A stretch of 64,000 bases of DNA, from positions 62,001 through 126,000 of the forward strand of contig JAJEGS010000021.1 in the NCBI GenBank assembly GCA_022819745.1. The letters run 5' to 3'. The notes beneath the pieces were generated by a model that saw only the letters and a list, made by a program, of their open reading frames with translations, had not been told where the DNA came from and made no database searches. Numbering within the stretch: position 1 is the first letter of the stretch; each line of letters starts with the position of its first letter. Position numbers and translations under genes: made by a program. Below, one piece after another: positions 51,859 to 59,864 of the stretch. The stretch is from Candidatus Latescibacterota bacterium. GTDB lineage: Bacteria > Latescibacterota > UBA2968 > UBA8231.

Positions 51859-52692
51859 ATGAGACTCAAATTGGCCTGTGCCGACTTCACTTTTCCGCTT
51901 CTGCCCCACGATCATGTCCTCGACTTGATTGCGATGTTGAAGCTCAAGGGGGTGGATATCGGCCTTTTCGAAGATCGCTCTCATTTGCAGCCATCGCGCG
52001 AATTCGAGAATGTGCGGCGCTCGGCCCGACGGCTGAAGAAGAAACTAGAGGCTAGGGGCCTAGTTGCTGCCGACGTGTTCATGCAGACAGCACTGGACTT
52101 CGAGTCCTACGCCATCAACAATCCCCAAAAGAGGCGTCGAAACAAAGCGCGCGATTGGTTCCTCAAAACCCTCGAATACGCCCTCGAATGCGGTTCCAAG
52201 CACGTTAGCGGGCTGCCTGGGGTACACTTCCGCGACGAAAAGCGCGGCGACTCTTGGGCCCGGGCAGTAGAAGAGTTGAGCTGGCGGGTGGAACAGGCTC
52301 GCCAGCACCGCATCATCTACGGAATCGAACCCCACATCGGCTCGCTGGCTTCCCATCCTAAGTCGGCGACTAGGTTGGTGCGGGACGTTCCAGGATTGAC
52401 CTTGACCTTGGACTACAGCCATTTCATTCCGCGCGGCATCCCCGAATCCGAGGTGGAGGTCTTGATTCAGCACGCCAGTCACTTCCACGTCCGAGGGGCG
52501 TGCCGGGGCAACGGCCAAGCGAACTTTGAGCGCAATACCTTGGATTTCGGGCGCATATTGGAAGTCATGCGCACGAGCGGTTATCGCGGCTGGCTCGAGT
52601 TGGAGTACTGCTGGGGAGAGGGCTATGAAGGCTGTGACACGCTGGCGGAGACCATTCGCTTCCGCGACCATTTGCGGGCGCTGGCGGCATGA
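51859..52692 (+). CDS. Sugar phosphate isomerase/epimerase (xylose-isomerase-like TIM barrel)
   Basis: A 277-residue protein of the AP-endonuclease-2/xylose-isomerase-like barrel family. It shows VDIGLFEDRSHL at the first strands, GSKHVSGLPGVHF, IIYGIEPHIGSLA with a metal-ligand Glu and His, LTLDYSHFIPRG, ASHFHVRGACRGNGQANF and YRGWLELEYCWGE with a late metal ligand. Such proteins isomerise or epimerise sugars or inositol derivatives. The ATG at 51859 has AGGAGAAAG upstream. Its end overlaps the next gene's start by four bases (ATGA), so it is coupled with the Gfo/Idh/MocA oxidoreductase. Confidence 0.88.
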   Translation: MRLKLACADFTFPLLPHDHVLDLIAMLKLKGVDIGLFEDRSHLQPSREFENVRRSARRLKKKLEARGLVAADVFMQTALDFESYAINNPQKRRRNKARDWFLKTLEYALECGSKHVSGLPGVHFRDEKRGDSWARAVEELSWRVEQARQHRIIYGIEPHIGSLASHPKSATRLVRDVPGLTLTLDYSHFIPRGIPESEVEVLIQHASHFHVRGACRGNGQANFERNTLDFGRILEVMRTSGYRGWLELEYCWGEGYEGCDTLAETIRFRDHLRALAA

Positions 52693-53780
52693 GAATCTTG
52701 CCCATGGCGGAACGTTTTAGAATAGCGGTCATAGGCGTCGGCCGGATTGGCGCATTCCACGCCCGCCACGTCCAAGAACTGGCCAGCGAGCGAGGCGATT
52801 GCGCGTTGACCGCCGTAGTGGACGGCTACGGCGACTTGGCCGCCGAGGTCGCGGCTCAGCTACAGGCCGGTCAAGAAACGGCGATTGGTGTTTTCAAAGA
52901 CGTGGAAGACCTAGTCGCCGCTAATGCAGCCGACGGCGCGTTCATTGCCTCGCGCACTGAAAACCACTACCGCGAGGCTCAGACTTTGATCGACGGGGGC
53001 TGGCGGGTCTTGATGGAAAAGCCGCTGACGCACTCTCTGGCCACAGCGCGGGAGTTTGCCGCCTATCTAGACGCCGACGACTTTCGCCGCACGGCGCTGA
53101 TGCAGGCTTTTATGCGTCGCTTTGACGCGCCGCTGTTGCGGGCCAAAGCACTCTTAGATCAAGGCGCTATCGGCGCGCCGTTCAAGATCGTCTCGATTCT
53201 CGAAGATCCAGTGCCGCCGCCCGAGGGGTACAATAGCTCTGGCATACTCTCGGATATGGCGGTGCACAATATCGACGAGATTCTCTGGCTCGGCGGGCAG
53301 CGGCCCGAGCGGCTAGCTGGTTTTGGCAGTCTGCTTTACAACCAGCAGCACACGGACGTCAAAGAGGATTTCGACGATGCTCTCTTGCAGATGTACTTTC
53401 CCGAGAATCTAATCGGCCAAGTGACGGTGAGCCGCAACCACGTAGCAGGGTATCGCAATGAGACTTGGGTTTATGGGACGGAGGGGTTAGTGCATGTGGG
53501 GGCCTTTAGTGAGGACTCGCTCTCGGTGGAAGTGGAGGCCTTTGGGCGGCGGGGCTTAATCGAGCGGCGGGAATTCGCCCTGCGCGATTACGGAGCAGAA
53601 GTACCGTTTTTTATCGAGCGCTTCGGGCCGGCGTACAAGGCCGAGGTAGCCCACTATATAGACCAGTGCCGCGCTGGAGCGCCCTTTGCCGTGGATCACC
53701 GCGATGGGCTGAGGGCGCTAGAGGTCGCGATGGTGGGGAGTGGGGCGTTGCGGGGACGCGAGGGAGGCGTTGTGGTGTGA
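52689..53780 (+). CDS. Gfo/Idh/MocA-family NAD(P)-dependent oxidoreductase
   Basis: The 363-residue protein has an N-terminal Rossmann fold, VIGVGRIGAFHARHVQ (13-28), and the family's catalytic lysine motif in VLMEKPLTHSLATA. A second conserved part is SDMAVHNIDEILWLGG, with the active-site Asp-x-x-x-His arrangement of inositol-dehydrogenase-like members. It probably oxidises a sugar or inositol derivative. The start at 52689 overlaps the isomerase stop in ATGA. Together with the preceding isomerase and the following enolase-superfamily gene it suggests a small sugar-acid or cyclitol pathway. Confidence 0.88.
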   Translation: MRILPMAERFRIAVIGVGRIGAFHARHVQELASERGDCALTAVVDGYGDLAAEVAAQLQAGQETAIGVFKDVEDLVAANAADGAFIASRTENHYREAQTLIDGGWRVLMEKPLTHSLATAREFAAYLDADDFRRTALMQAFMRRFDAPLLRAKALLDQGAIGAPFKIVSILEDPVPPPEGYNSSGILSDMAVHNIDEILWLGGQRPERLAGFGSLLYNQQHTDVKEDFDDALLQMYFPENLIGQVTVSRNHVAGYRNETWVYGTEGLVHVGAFSEDSLSVEVEAFGRRGLIERREFALRDYGAEVPFFIERFGPAYKAEVAHYIDQCRAGAPFAVDHRDGLRALEVAMVGSGALRGREGGVVV

Positions 53781-53837
53781 TTTTGACGAGTGCAGTTGAG
53801 ACAGCAGCGAGCTGATTTATAGGAAGCCGGAACGGAT

Positions 53838-54998
53838 ATGAAAGTCGCGAAGATCGAGACTCTGCGGGCCAGCCGCTTTATGTACGTGCGGGTGCATACC
53901 GACGAGGGCATATCGGGCGTCGGCGAGTTGCATCCCGCAAGTGGCACTAGCGGTACGCCGTTTGCGCCCATTGCGGCGGTGGATTACTGCGCCGAGTACC
54001 TAATCGGCAAGGATCCCCTCCACATTGAGCGCAACTGGCAACACATGTTCCGCCGCTGCGTGTTTCGCGGCGGCGCAGACACCATGGCCGCGATTGGTGC
54101 AATCGACATCGCGCTGTGGGACGTCAAGGGCAAGGCGGCCGGGCTACCTGTCCATTCGCTGCTGGGCGGTCCTACGCGGGAGCGCGTACGCGTGTACTCA
54201 CATCTGCATGGCGACTCCCCGGCGGAGTTGGCCGAAGATGCGCGGCGCATGGTCGAGGCTGGCTACACCGCCCTGCGCCTGTATCCGTTCGGTGCCTTTG
54301 CGTCTGGCGAGGGCACAAGCTTAGAGCAACTGTCGTTTCGCGGCATGGCTAAGCACGCCGCGGCTACCTTGCAGGCGGTGCGCGACGCCGTGGGTGACGA
54401 GATCGATCTCATGGTCGATGTGGTCAACCGCCTTACGCCGCCGGAGGCCATTGAGGTGGGCAAGGCGCTTGAGCCTTATGGCTTGTTTTTTTTCGAGGAC
54501 CCCATCGAGCCTGAGAACATGGATGCGTGGGGCCATGTTGCGGCCAATATGCCGGTGCCCGTGGCCATGGGCGAGCGGCTCTACACCACTTACCAGTTCC
54601 GCGAGTTGCTGATCCACAAGGGGGCTTCATATATACGACCGGATCTGTCGCTCGCCGGTGGAGTTACGAATTGCAAAAAGATCGCGGCGCTGGCCGAAGC
54701 AAGCTATGTGGGTGTTGCCCCGCACAACCCGTTGAGTTGCGTATTGACCGCAGCGTGCGTGCAACTCGACGCCGCCATCCACAATGTCGCTATCCAAGAG
54801 TATCCACGGGACGAGTACGACGCCCCGAAACGGGATCTGGTCGAGATGCCACTGCGGCGCGAGGGCGGTTTCCTGATTGTGCCGCAGACTCCCGGCATTG
54901 GAATTGAACTGAACGACGAAGCGTTCCCGCACTATCCGCCTGAGCCGTATGCCCGGGAGCCGGTGGTTGGACCCGACGGTGCCCTGCGGGATTACTGA
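53838..54998 (+). CDS. Enolase-superfamily sugar-acid dehydratase-like protein
   Basis: The 386-residue protein has metal ligands Asp194 (LMVDVVNRL), Glu220 (FFFEDPIEP) and Glu246 (AMGERLY), plus Asp269 and His296 (VAPHNPLS) of the acid-sugar dehydratase type. The position that is His in galactonate dehydratase (Asp-x-His) is Val195-Val196-Asn197 here, so the third-strand base is changed. It thus differs from the paralogue at 9788-10933. It follows the Gfo/Idh/MocA gene by 57 bases in the same direction, with AGGAAG upstream of the ATG region. The substrate is unknown; a galactonate-like acid is a guess. Confidence 0.85.
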   Translation: MKVAKIETLRASRFMYVRVHTDEGISGVGELHPASGTSGTPFAPIAAVDYCAEYLIGKDPLHIERNWQHMFRRCVFRGGADTMAAIGAIDIALWDVKGKAAGLPVHSLLGGPTRERVRVYSHLHGDSPAELAEDARRMVEAGYTALRLYPFGAFASGEGTSLEQLSFRGMAKHAAATLQAVRDAVGDEIDLMVDVVNRLTPPEAIEVGKALEPYGLFFFEDPIEPENMDAWGHVAANMPVPVAMGERLYTTYQFRELLIHKGASYIRPDLSLAGGVTNCKKIAALAEASYVGVAPHNPLSCVLTAACVQLDAAIHNVAIQEYPRDEYDAPKRDLVEMPLRREGGFLIVPQTPGIGIELNDEAFPHYPPEPYAREPVVGPDGALRDY

Positions 54999-55021
54999 TT
55001 AGAGCACCTCTAGGCAGACGA

Positions 55022-55996
55022 CTAGCGCACTGTTAGCTCGGCGAGGTAGATGGCTGTGCTGCCTTCATGGCTCGAGTAATAAGACAGCAGTCCTCGTTCT
55101 TCACTCAGCGCCACAAACCCGGGATAAGAGCAGTCGCCGCCGCTCGGCAGCTCTGTTGCTTCGTGCAGCGCGTCTTCGTGCAGCCAGTAGAGCGAAGTCG
55201 TCCGGGTGTCGTCTGCCTTGATTTTGCGCCCTCCTACGAGGTAGCGGTCGCCCCAGCGCGTCAGCAAGGGACCACCGACATTGCGGTCGAGGTATGCGGA
55301 TGTCCAGACCGTCCAGGGAGGCGCTGACCGGCAGATGCGAGCTGGCACTTCGCCGCCGCCGCGAACCAGTGCCACCGCGGAATCGTCTGCGTCGAACAGG
55401 AACGCGGTTTCATCGCCAAAATCTTCGACGAAGAGAGACCGGAAAGACCACACCAAGCCGTCAGCACTTTCGAGCATCGCCGACTCGATCGACTCGGGCT
55501 CCTGTTCGTCTGCTATGCCGGACGCGTACGCGCGCCGCCGTCGGGCGCACAAAAACGCGCGGTCGCCGTGCGCCGCCGCCCGCCAGACGTAATGGGCGTG
55601 CGTGCCCTCCATCTGCGTCGGGCCGCTCCACTCGGATCCGTCCGCGGTCCACGCAGCGTACCCGATAGCTTCGTTGAGATTCAGAGGGAGGCCCTCCTCT
55701 GGCAGCAACCAGGTACCGGTGTACACGAACAACGATCCTTTGAAGACGAGGAAGTGGGGATCGCGCGTGTCGCGGCCTGGGACGCAAAAGGTGAATGCCT
55801 CTGACCAACTGCGAGCGTCGTCGCTCTCGAGAATGACGACGCTGCCAGAACTCGCGACGCCGTGGCCGTCGGGAGAGCTCCGGAAGGTCAGGTAGAATTT
55901 GCCTGCGTAAGAGCAAAGATCCGTGAAGGCATTGTGGTTGGCATCTTGGCGAATGGTTGTTAAGGTTTCGATCTGAATGGTGGGCAAATGAGACAT
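55022..55996 (-). CDS. Sialidase-like (BNR/beta-propeller) protein
   Basis: The 324-residue protein appears to be a beta-propeller with blades spaced by motifs such as SSGSVVILESDDARSWSEA, LNEAIGYAAWTADGSEWSGP, SAMLESADGLVWSFRSL and TSLYWLHEDALHE. The S-x-D-G/A-x-x-W pattern is like BNR/Asp-box repeats of sialidases and other glycosyl hydrolases. No signal peptide is seen from the ATG at 55996, which is chosen because AAAGGTAC lies nine bases upstream. The catalytic Arg triad of true sialidases is not evident, so it may be a glycan-binding or a family-117-like protein. It is divergent from the kinase gene at 56103. Confidence 0.6.
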   Translation of the reverse strand: MSHLPTIQIETLTTIRQDANHNAFTDLCSYAGKFYLTFRSSPDGHGVASSGSVVILESDDARSWSEAFTFCVPGRDTRDPHFLVFKGSLFVYTGTWLLPEEGLPLNLNEAIGYAAWTADGSEWSGPTQMEGTHAHYVWRAAAHGDRAFLCARRRRAYASGIADEQEPESIESAMLESADGLVWSFRSLFVEDFGDETAFLFDADDSAVALVRGGGEVPARICRSAPPWTVWTSAYLDRNVGGPLLTRWGDRYLVGGRKIKADDTRTTSLYWLHEDALHEATELPSGGDCSYPGFVALSEERGLLSYYSSHEGSTAIYLAELTVR

Positions 55997-56102
55997 TGTC
56001 GTTGTACCTTTTTCGGGAGCGGTTATAGATTGCTTTCGCAGGACGCAAAAAAAGCTCGATACTCGTCCCAAGGCAAGTACTTTCCCAGAGTATATGTAGC
56101 AT

Positions 56103-57107
56103 ATGACCACCTACAAAACAGATCCTAAATACGTCCTCCCAAGTCCAGAGTGGTTCCACCTGCAATTTGGCATCCAATGGGACGGACAGTATGCCACTTT
56201 GGGTAGCAACACTGCTCATGTAGTGAAAATCCAGCGGGTAGATCCGGATGAGACGCTCGTAATCCGGATTTCCGACCCTAGTAGGATTTCTCAAGATCGA
56301 ATTTCACAGATCCATAGATTTCAGGCCTATTTAAAGACTCGCGGAGTATTCACAGGTCTCCCATACGAAACTCCACAAGGTGAAACTTTCTCAACCACGG
56401 AGTCGGGGTTTACTATCGAGGTTTATCCCTTCATCCGCGGAAGATCACCTCAGAGGAGCGATTTCGAAGATGTCCGTCTCGTCGCCCGTGCTATTGCTAA
56501 ACTGCACCATGCTGGGGTGGACTATCTGGACCTACCAGGCGAAGAAAGCCTTTTTCAGAATCATGTTGCTCTTGAACAATTGAGCGAGGACGTTCGCAGG
56601 ATGAAGGAACTGTCCAAGGGAAAGGCATTCTACAACTTGTATATGGAATACACGGAGGAAGCAGAGCGCTGGATAGCAGCAATTCAAGCTCTGCGCACCG
56701 GGTTGATCGAAACTTCCCTGCACTTGGACACTGGTCCACAGAACATGATCATCGATGCGGATGATCAGCTCTGGTTCATCGACTGCAACCACATGCTCCG
56801 GGGACGTCGCGTGTTTGAGGTGTGCGTGTCGATCTATTACATGGATTGTAGTTCAGAGGTGCCTCTGAGGGCACCTCAGCGATATCAACGGACCGACCCC
56901 CAATTGGAAACAGTCTTCCTCGACGAATACAAGAAATTCTGTGAGCCCCCATGGACATCAGAGGAAAATCAGGCACTCAACATTGAGCGAATGCTAATGT
57001 TGATTCATGGTGCCACCTACTGGGCATCGAGATGGGATGAGAACACGGTTAGAGAGGAGCTAATTCGTTTTGGCGATTACCGACAGGCTCTCAGGACCAA
57101 CATCTGA
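56103..57107 (+). CDS. Aminoglycoside-phosphotransferase-fold (APH/HSK2-type) kinase-like protein
   Basis: The 334-residue protein shows the APH catalytic segment LHLDTGPQNMIID (207-218), with Asp209 as base and Asn214 as metal ligand, and Asp227 in WFIDCNHM. The N-terminal lobe is ETLVIRISDPS for the ATP-lysine region (an Arg rather than Lys). The usual form is HGDLHxGN and IDF/WD, so it is a divergent member. Such kinases phosphorylate small molecules such as antibiotics, choline or homoserine; the target is unclear. No clear Shine-Dalgarno precedes the ATG. It lies 113 bases upstream of the Sir2-type gene on the same strand. Confidence 0.7.
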   Translation: MTTYKTDPKYVLPSPEWFHLQFGIQWDGQYATLGSNTAHVVKIQRVDPDETLVIRISDPSRISQDRISQIHRFQAYLKTRGVFTGLPYETPQGETFSTTESGFTIEVYPFIRGRSPQRSDFEDVRLVARAIAKLHHAGVDYLDLPGEESLFQNHVALEQLSEDVRRMKELSKGKAFYNLYMEYTEEAERWIAAIQALRTGLIETSLHLDTGPQNMIIDADDQLWFIDCNHMLRGRRVFEVCVSIYYMDCSSEVPLRAPQRYQRTDPQLETVFLDEYKKFCEPPWTSEENQALNIERMLMLIHGATYWASRWDENTVREELIRFGDYRQALRTNI

Positions 57108-57220
57108 TTGCGAAACACTGCGAGCCCGATAGCGACGTCCGGACCAGTTTAACTTTTGGCCTCGACGGAGACGCCGTCCTGGAACTAGACGTTCGAAATG
57201 GGAAAGAGAATTGGAGACGT

Positions 57221-58333
57221 ATGATCAGGCTGACTCAAATAACCTCAGAGCAGTTGGAGTGGTACAAAGAAAAAACTGGGGGCTTCTATGGGATGGATTT
57301 CAATTTTGGAGGACCGTCGGGATTTTTCGGATTCTATGGCGAGTTTGCTATCTCCAGCGAAGGCCAAGTTGACTTGGCAAATCTCTTGGTAGCCCATTCC
57401 TGCGAACACGAGCAGGAGGAGATGATTGCCGAAATTAGTGCTCTGCGACAGACTATCACGGATGGCCTGTGGTCTACTACATTGCACCAGGAAAATCGAC
57501 TCGAAGCCGTCTGGGAGGAGTTTAAGTTGGAATTTTTTTCCCAACCAACGCGCGATGGAACGGTCGCAACTCATTTGTTACTCTCACATGAGAATCCCGC
57601 CATTTTTAGAGAGCCTTATTTCAATGATTACTTTGAACTGCGATCTGACCGTGCCCGCAAGAAGCCTGAACTGCAAGATACGCGGGGTTACTACCCCGTA
57701 AGTCCGGAGCAAGCCCCTGAACAGGCTGAGGCTGTTGACGTGGCGGAACTCGCGCGTCGCATTCAGGGTAAGCCGCTAGTGGCGTTTACGGGCGCTGGGT
57801 TATCGGCCGCGGCAGGTATTCCCGCGTTTGACGGAAAAGGTGGACTGCAGGAGCAATTCCCCATCGACAATTACCGTTTTCCCGGGGCTGTTGCCGATTG
57901 GATAGTACACCGACCTCGTGAGACGGCTCTGGTACTGGGAACATTCTACACCCGCTTTATGACAGCCAGTCCCACCGAAGCCCATGCGGCTCTTGCACAA
58001 TTGGAGAAACACGGGATACTGAAGCACATCATTACGGGCAATTTTGACGGGCTACACGAATGGGCCGGTAGCCAAAAAGTGCATATAAATGAACCCAAGT
58101 ACTTTAAAGGCTCAAACGAGGGCTGGGGTTGGATTGAGGAAGGTCAGGTAGCTTTGGTTGCAGGCGTCTCAATGGATGCAAATAACGGCCTACTGGACTA
58201 TGCCCGTGATAACGCCCTCCAAATCGTCGTTGTGGCTCCAGAACGACCGGACTTCATGCATGCACAGGACTGGTTTGTCGAGGGTCTTGCTGAGTATGTA
58301 TTGTCTGAACTGACAATACTGCTCACCACCTGA
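57221..58333 (+). CDS. Sir2-type NAD-binding protein with unknown N-terminal domain
   Basis: The 370-residue protein has a sirtuin-like C-terminal domain (about 172-365). The NAD-binding motif is GAGLSAAAGIPAFDG (191-205). The signature ITGNFDGLHEWAG (271-283) corresponds to the TQNIDGLH segment, and VHINE may supply the catalytic His288. The usual CxxC zinc pairs are missing. The first about 165 residues form a separate domain with FGGPSGFFGFYGEFA and CEHEQEEM that I do not recognise. Sirtuin-fold proteins either deacylate or consume NAD, the latter in several phage-defence systems. GGAGACGT precedes the ATG. It follows the APH-like kinase gene and abuts a convergent gene. Confidence 0.75.
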   Translation: MIRLTQITSEQLEWYKEKTGGFYGMDFNFGGPSGFFGFYGEFAISSEGQVDLANLLVAHSCEHEQEEMIAEISALRQTITDGLWSTTLHQENRLEAVWEEFKLEFFSQPTRDGTVATHLLLSHENPAIFREPYFNDYFELRSDRARKKPELQDTRGYYPVSPEQAPEQAEAVDVAELARRIQGKPLVAFTGAGLSAAAGIPAFDGKGGLQEQFPIDNYRFPGAVADWIVHRPRETALVLGTFYTRFMTASPTEAHAALAQLEKHGILKHIITGNFDGLHEWAGSQKVHINEPKYFKGSNEGWGWIEEGQVALVAGVSMDANNGLLDYARDNALQIVVVAPERPDFMHAQDWFVEGLAEYVLSELTILLTT

Positions 58334-59479
58334 TCATGCGCTTCCCTCGACTTGGCGCGCCATCTGCGCCATATAGGCGGCTCGACCTATGAGGTCTTTC
58401 TTGTAGTTCCAGCGCGTCTTTTCCGGGTACATCACTAGGGAGCGATCTGCCAAGGGCAGGGACACTTGGACGCTGCCCTGCCGGTGCGATTGGCGCAGGG
58501 CTATGGCCAACTCGAGGGCATGGCGCAAATCGTCGCCGCTGGTGATTGCCAAGTCTCCGCCTTCTTCCAAGACGCGGACGATATCCTCGACAATGGCCCG
58601 CATCACCGGCCCGGGATCCTGCCAGCCCTCGTCGTCATACCCTCTCTCCTCCTCGGTGTATTGCTCGAACACCCCTTCCTCCTCGACCAAAGGAGCCCCT
58701 CGACCGCTGTGCTTGAACAGGCGCAAACCTAGGCCCGTATTGTTCCAATTGCAGATCAGCCCCTCGCTGCCCACCACCTCGATGCCGCGCCAAGTTGGGC
58801 CCGGGAAGCTACTGAAGCACTCTATGCCATTGCCAAAGCGAATGTACCCGCCCACTCCGCCGAAACCAGTGGCTCCTTCCTCGTAGGGTTCCTCGTAATC
58901 GCTGTGGGGGTCGCCTCCGACCCGGCCGACGACCCACTCCGCCGGTGCCTTGGCGGCGAACTTGCGCGTCAGGTTCAAACCGTGGCAGCCTCCTTGGCCG
59001 TTGCCGCCGTACAGATTGATGCGCTGCACTTGGCCAAGCGCCCCCCCTGCGGCCAACTCGTAGGCCCGGCGGTAGTCTGGATGGCTCGACACCATGACGC
59101 CCGAGGCCAGGTACACGCTCCGCTGCTGGCAGCTCTCCACCATGCGGTCAGCTTCGGACAGCCGGGCCGTCAGCGGTTTTTCGCAAAAGATGGCCTTGAC
59201 CCCGGCCTCGGCTGCGGCCACCACTGCTCCGGCGTTGGCTCTCACCGGCAGCACTGGCATGGCGATATCGATCGCCTCGCGTGCCAGCATTTCCTCGTAG
59301 GCGGTGTAGCCGGGCACCCCGAAGCGGCGGCAACCCAACGCCAGATTTTCTGCATCCGTATCGGCAATGGCCACCACCTTGCACAAGGGATGCACATCAA
59401 AGGCCCGGGCCCGGCTGGTGCCAGCCCGTCCGCAGCCAATGACGCCGACCCGGTATTTGGTTTCTCGTTTTTCTCGCAT
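58334..59479 (-). CDS. Gfo/Idh/MocA-family oxidoreductase
   Basis: A 381-residue protein with the Rossmann motif VGVIGCGRAGTSRARAFDVH at the start and the catalytic lysine segment FCEKPLTARLSEADRM. The second domain is of the usual type, with a GGYIRFGNGIECFSSFPGP segment. GGAAGGA lies just upstream of the ATG at 59479. The C-terminus ends in KKDLIGRAAYMAQMARQVEGSA. It converges on the Sir2-type gene, with the two stop codons adjacent (TGATCA). A decayed gene lies just upstream. The substrate is unknown; sugar or cyclitol oxidation is usual for the family. Confidence 0.88.
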   Translation of the reverse strand: MREKRETKYRVGVIGCGRAGTSRARAFDVHPLCKVVAIADTDAENLALGCRRFGVPGYTAYEEMLAREAIDIAMPVLPVRANAGAVVAAAEAGVKAIFCEKPLTARLSEADRMVESCQQRSVYLASGVMVSSHPDYRRAYELAAGGALGQVQRINLYGGNGQGGCHGLNLTRKFAAKAPAEWVVGRVGGDPHSDYEEPYEEGATGFGGVGGYIRFGNGIECFSSFPGPTWRGIEVVGSEGLICNWNNTGLGLRLFKHSGRGAPLVEEEGVFEQYTEEERGYDDEGWQDPGPVMRAIVEDIVRVLEEGGDLAITSGDDLRHALELAIALRQSHRQGSVQVSLPLADRSLVMYPEKTRWNYKKDLIGRAAYMAQMARQVEGSA

Positions 59480-59502
59480 GGCGATCCTTCCCAGCTATTG
59501 GA

Positions 59503-59749
59503 TTACTTGGGGAAATAGGGCAGTTCGAGACCGGATATGTGCTGCAGGATGCGAATTACCTGGGCGCTGTAGCCGTATTCGTTAGAGTGTCCCCTGCGGA
59601 GGCTCTGGACACGGCCTCCTGAACCGCCGCGCTGGTGAAGCCCCCACCTGCAGGCTCTCGGCGGGAGCCGCGAGGGCTGGCAGAAGGGCCACTAGCCACG
59701 CACGGACGGCGACTGTCTTTACCTTGATCTTCGCGTTCCTCGTCTCCAT
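59503..59749 (-). pseudogene. Decayed exported protein gene, beta-helix-like start
   Basis: On the minus strand the ATG at 59749 opens a signal-peptide-like start (METRNAKIKVKTVAVRAW, then LVALLPALAAPAESLQVG). After a G-run the reading must shift frame to continue as GFTSAAVQEAVSRASAGDTL, which resembles the start of right-handed beta-helix or pectate-lyase-like proteins (AVQEAVDxAxxGDTL). A third frame then gives RRGHSNEYGYSAQVIRIL and LQHISGLELPYFPK before a stop at 59503, a plausible C-terminus. One frameshift plus a large internal deletion would explain this. The remaining bases to 59864 hold nothing recognisable. Confidence 0.5.
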
Positions 59750-59864
59750 CGCTCGCCTACCTTCCCTGAAAGCCCGTTGTAGGAATGTCGCATATGGCCC
59801 TTATTAGGACAATTGATATAAGAAGCCACAACATCGCCATCCAAGAGTAGCGGGATAAACGAAT

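Noticed and set aside
57108..57220. In-frame open extension upstream of the Sir2-type start
   Set aside because: The frame is open and looks protein-like, but no ATG, GTG or TTG occurs in it and GGAGACGT directly precedes the ATG at 57221.
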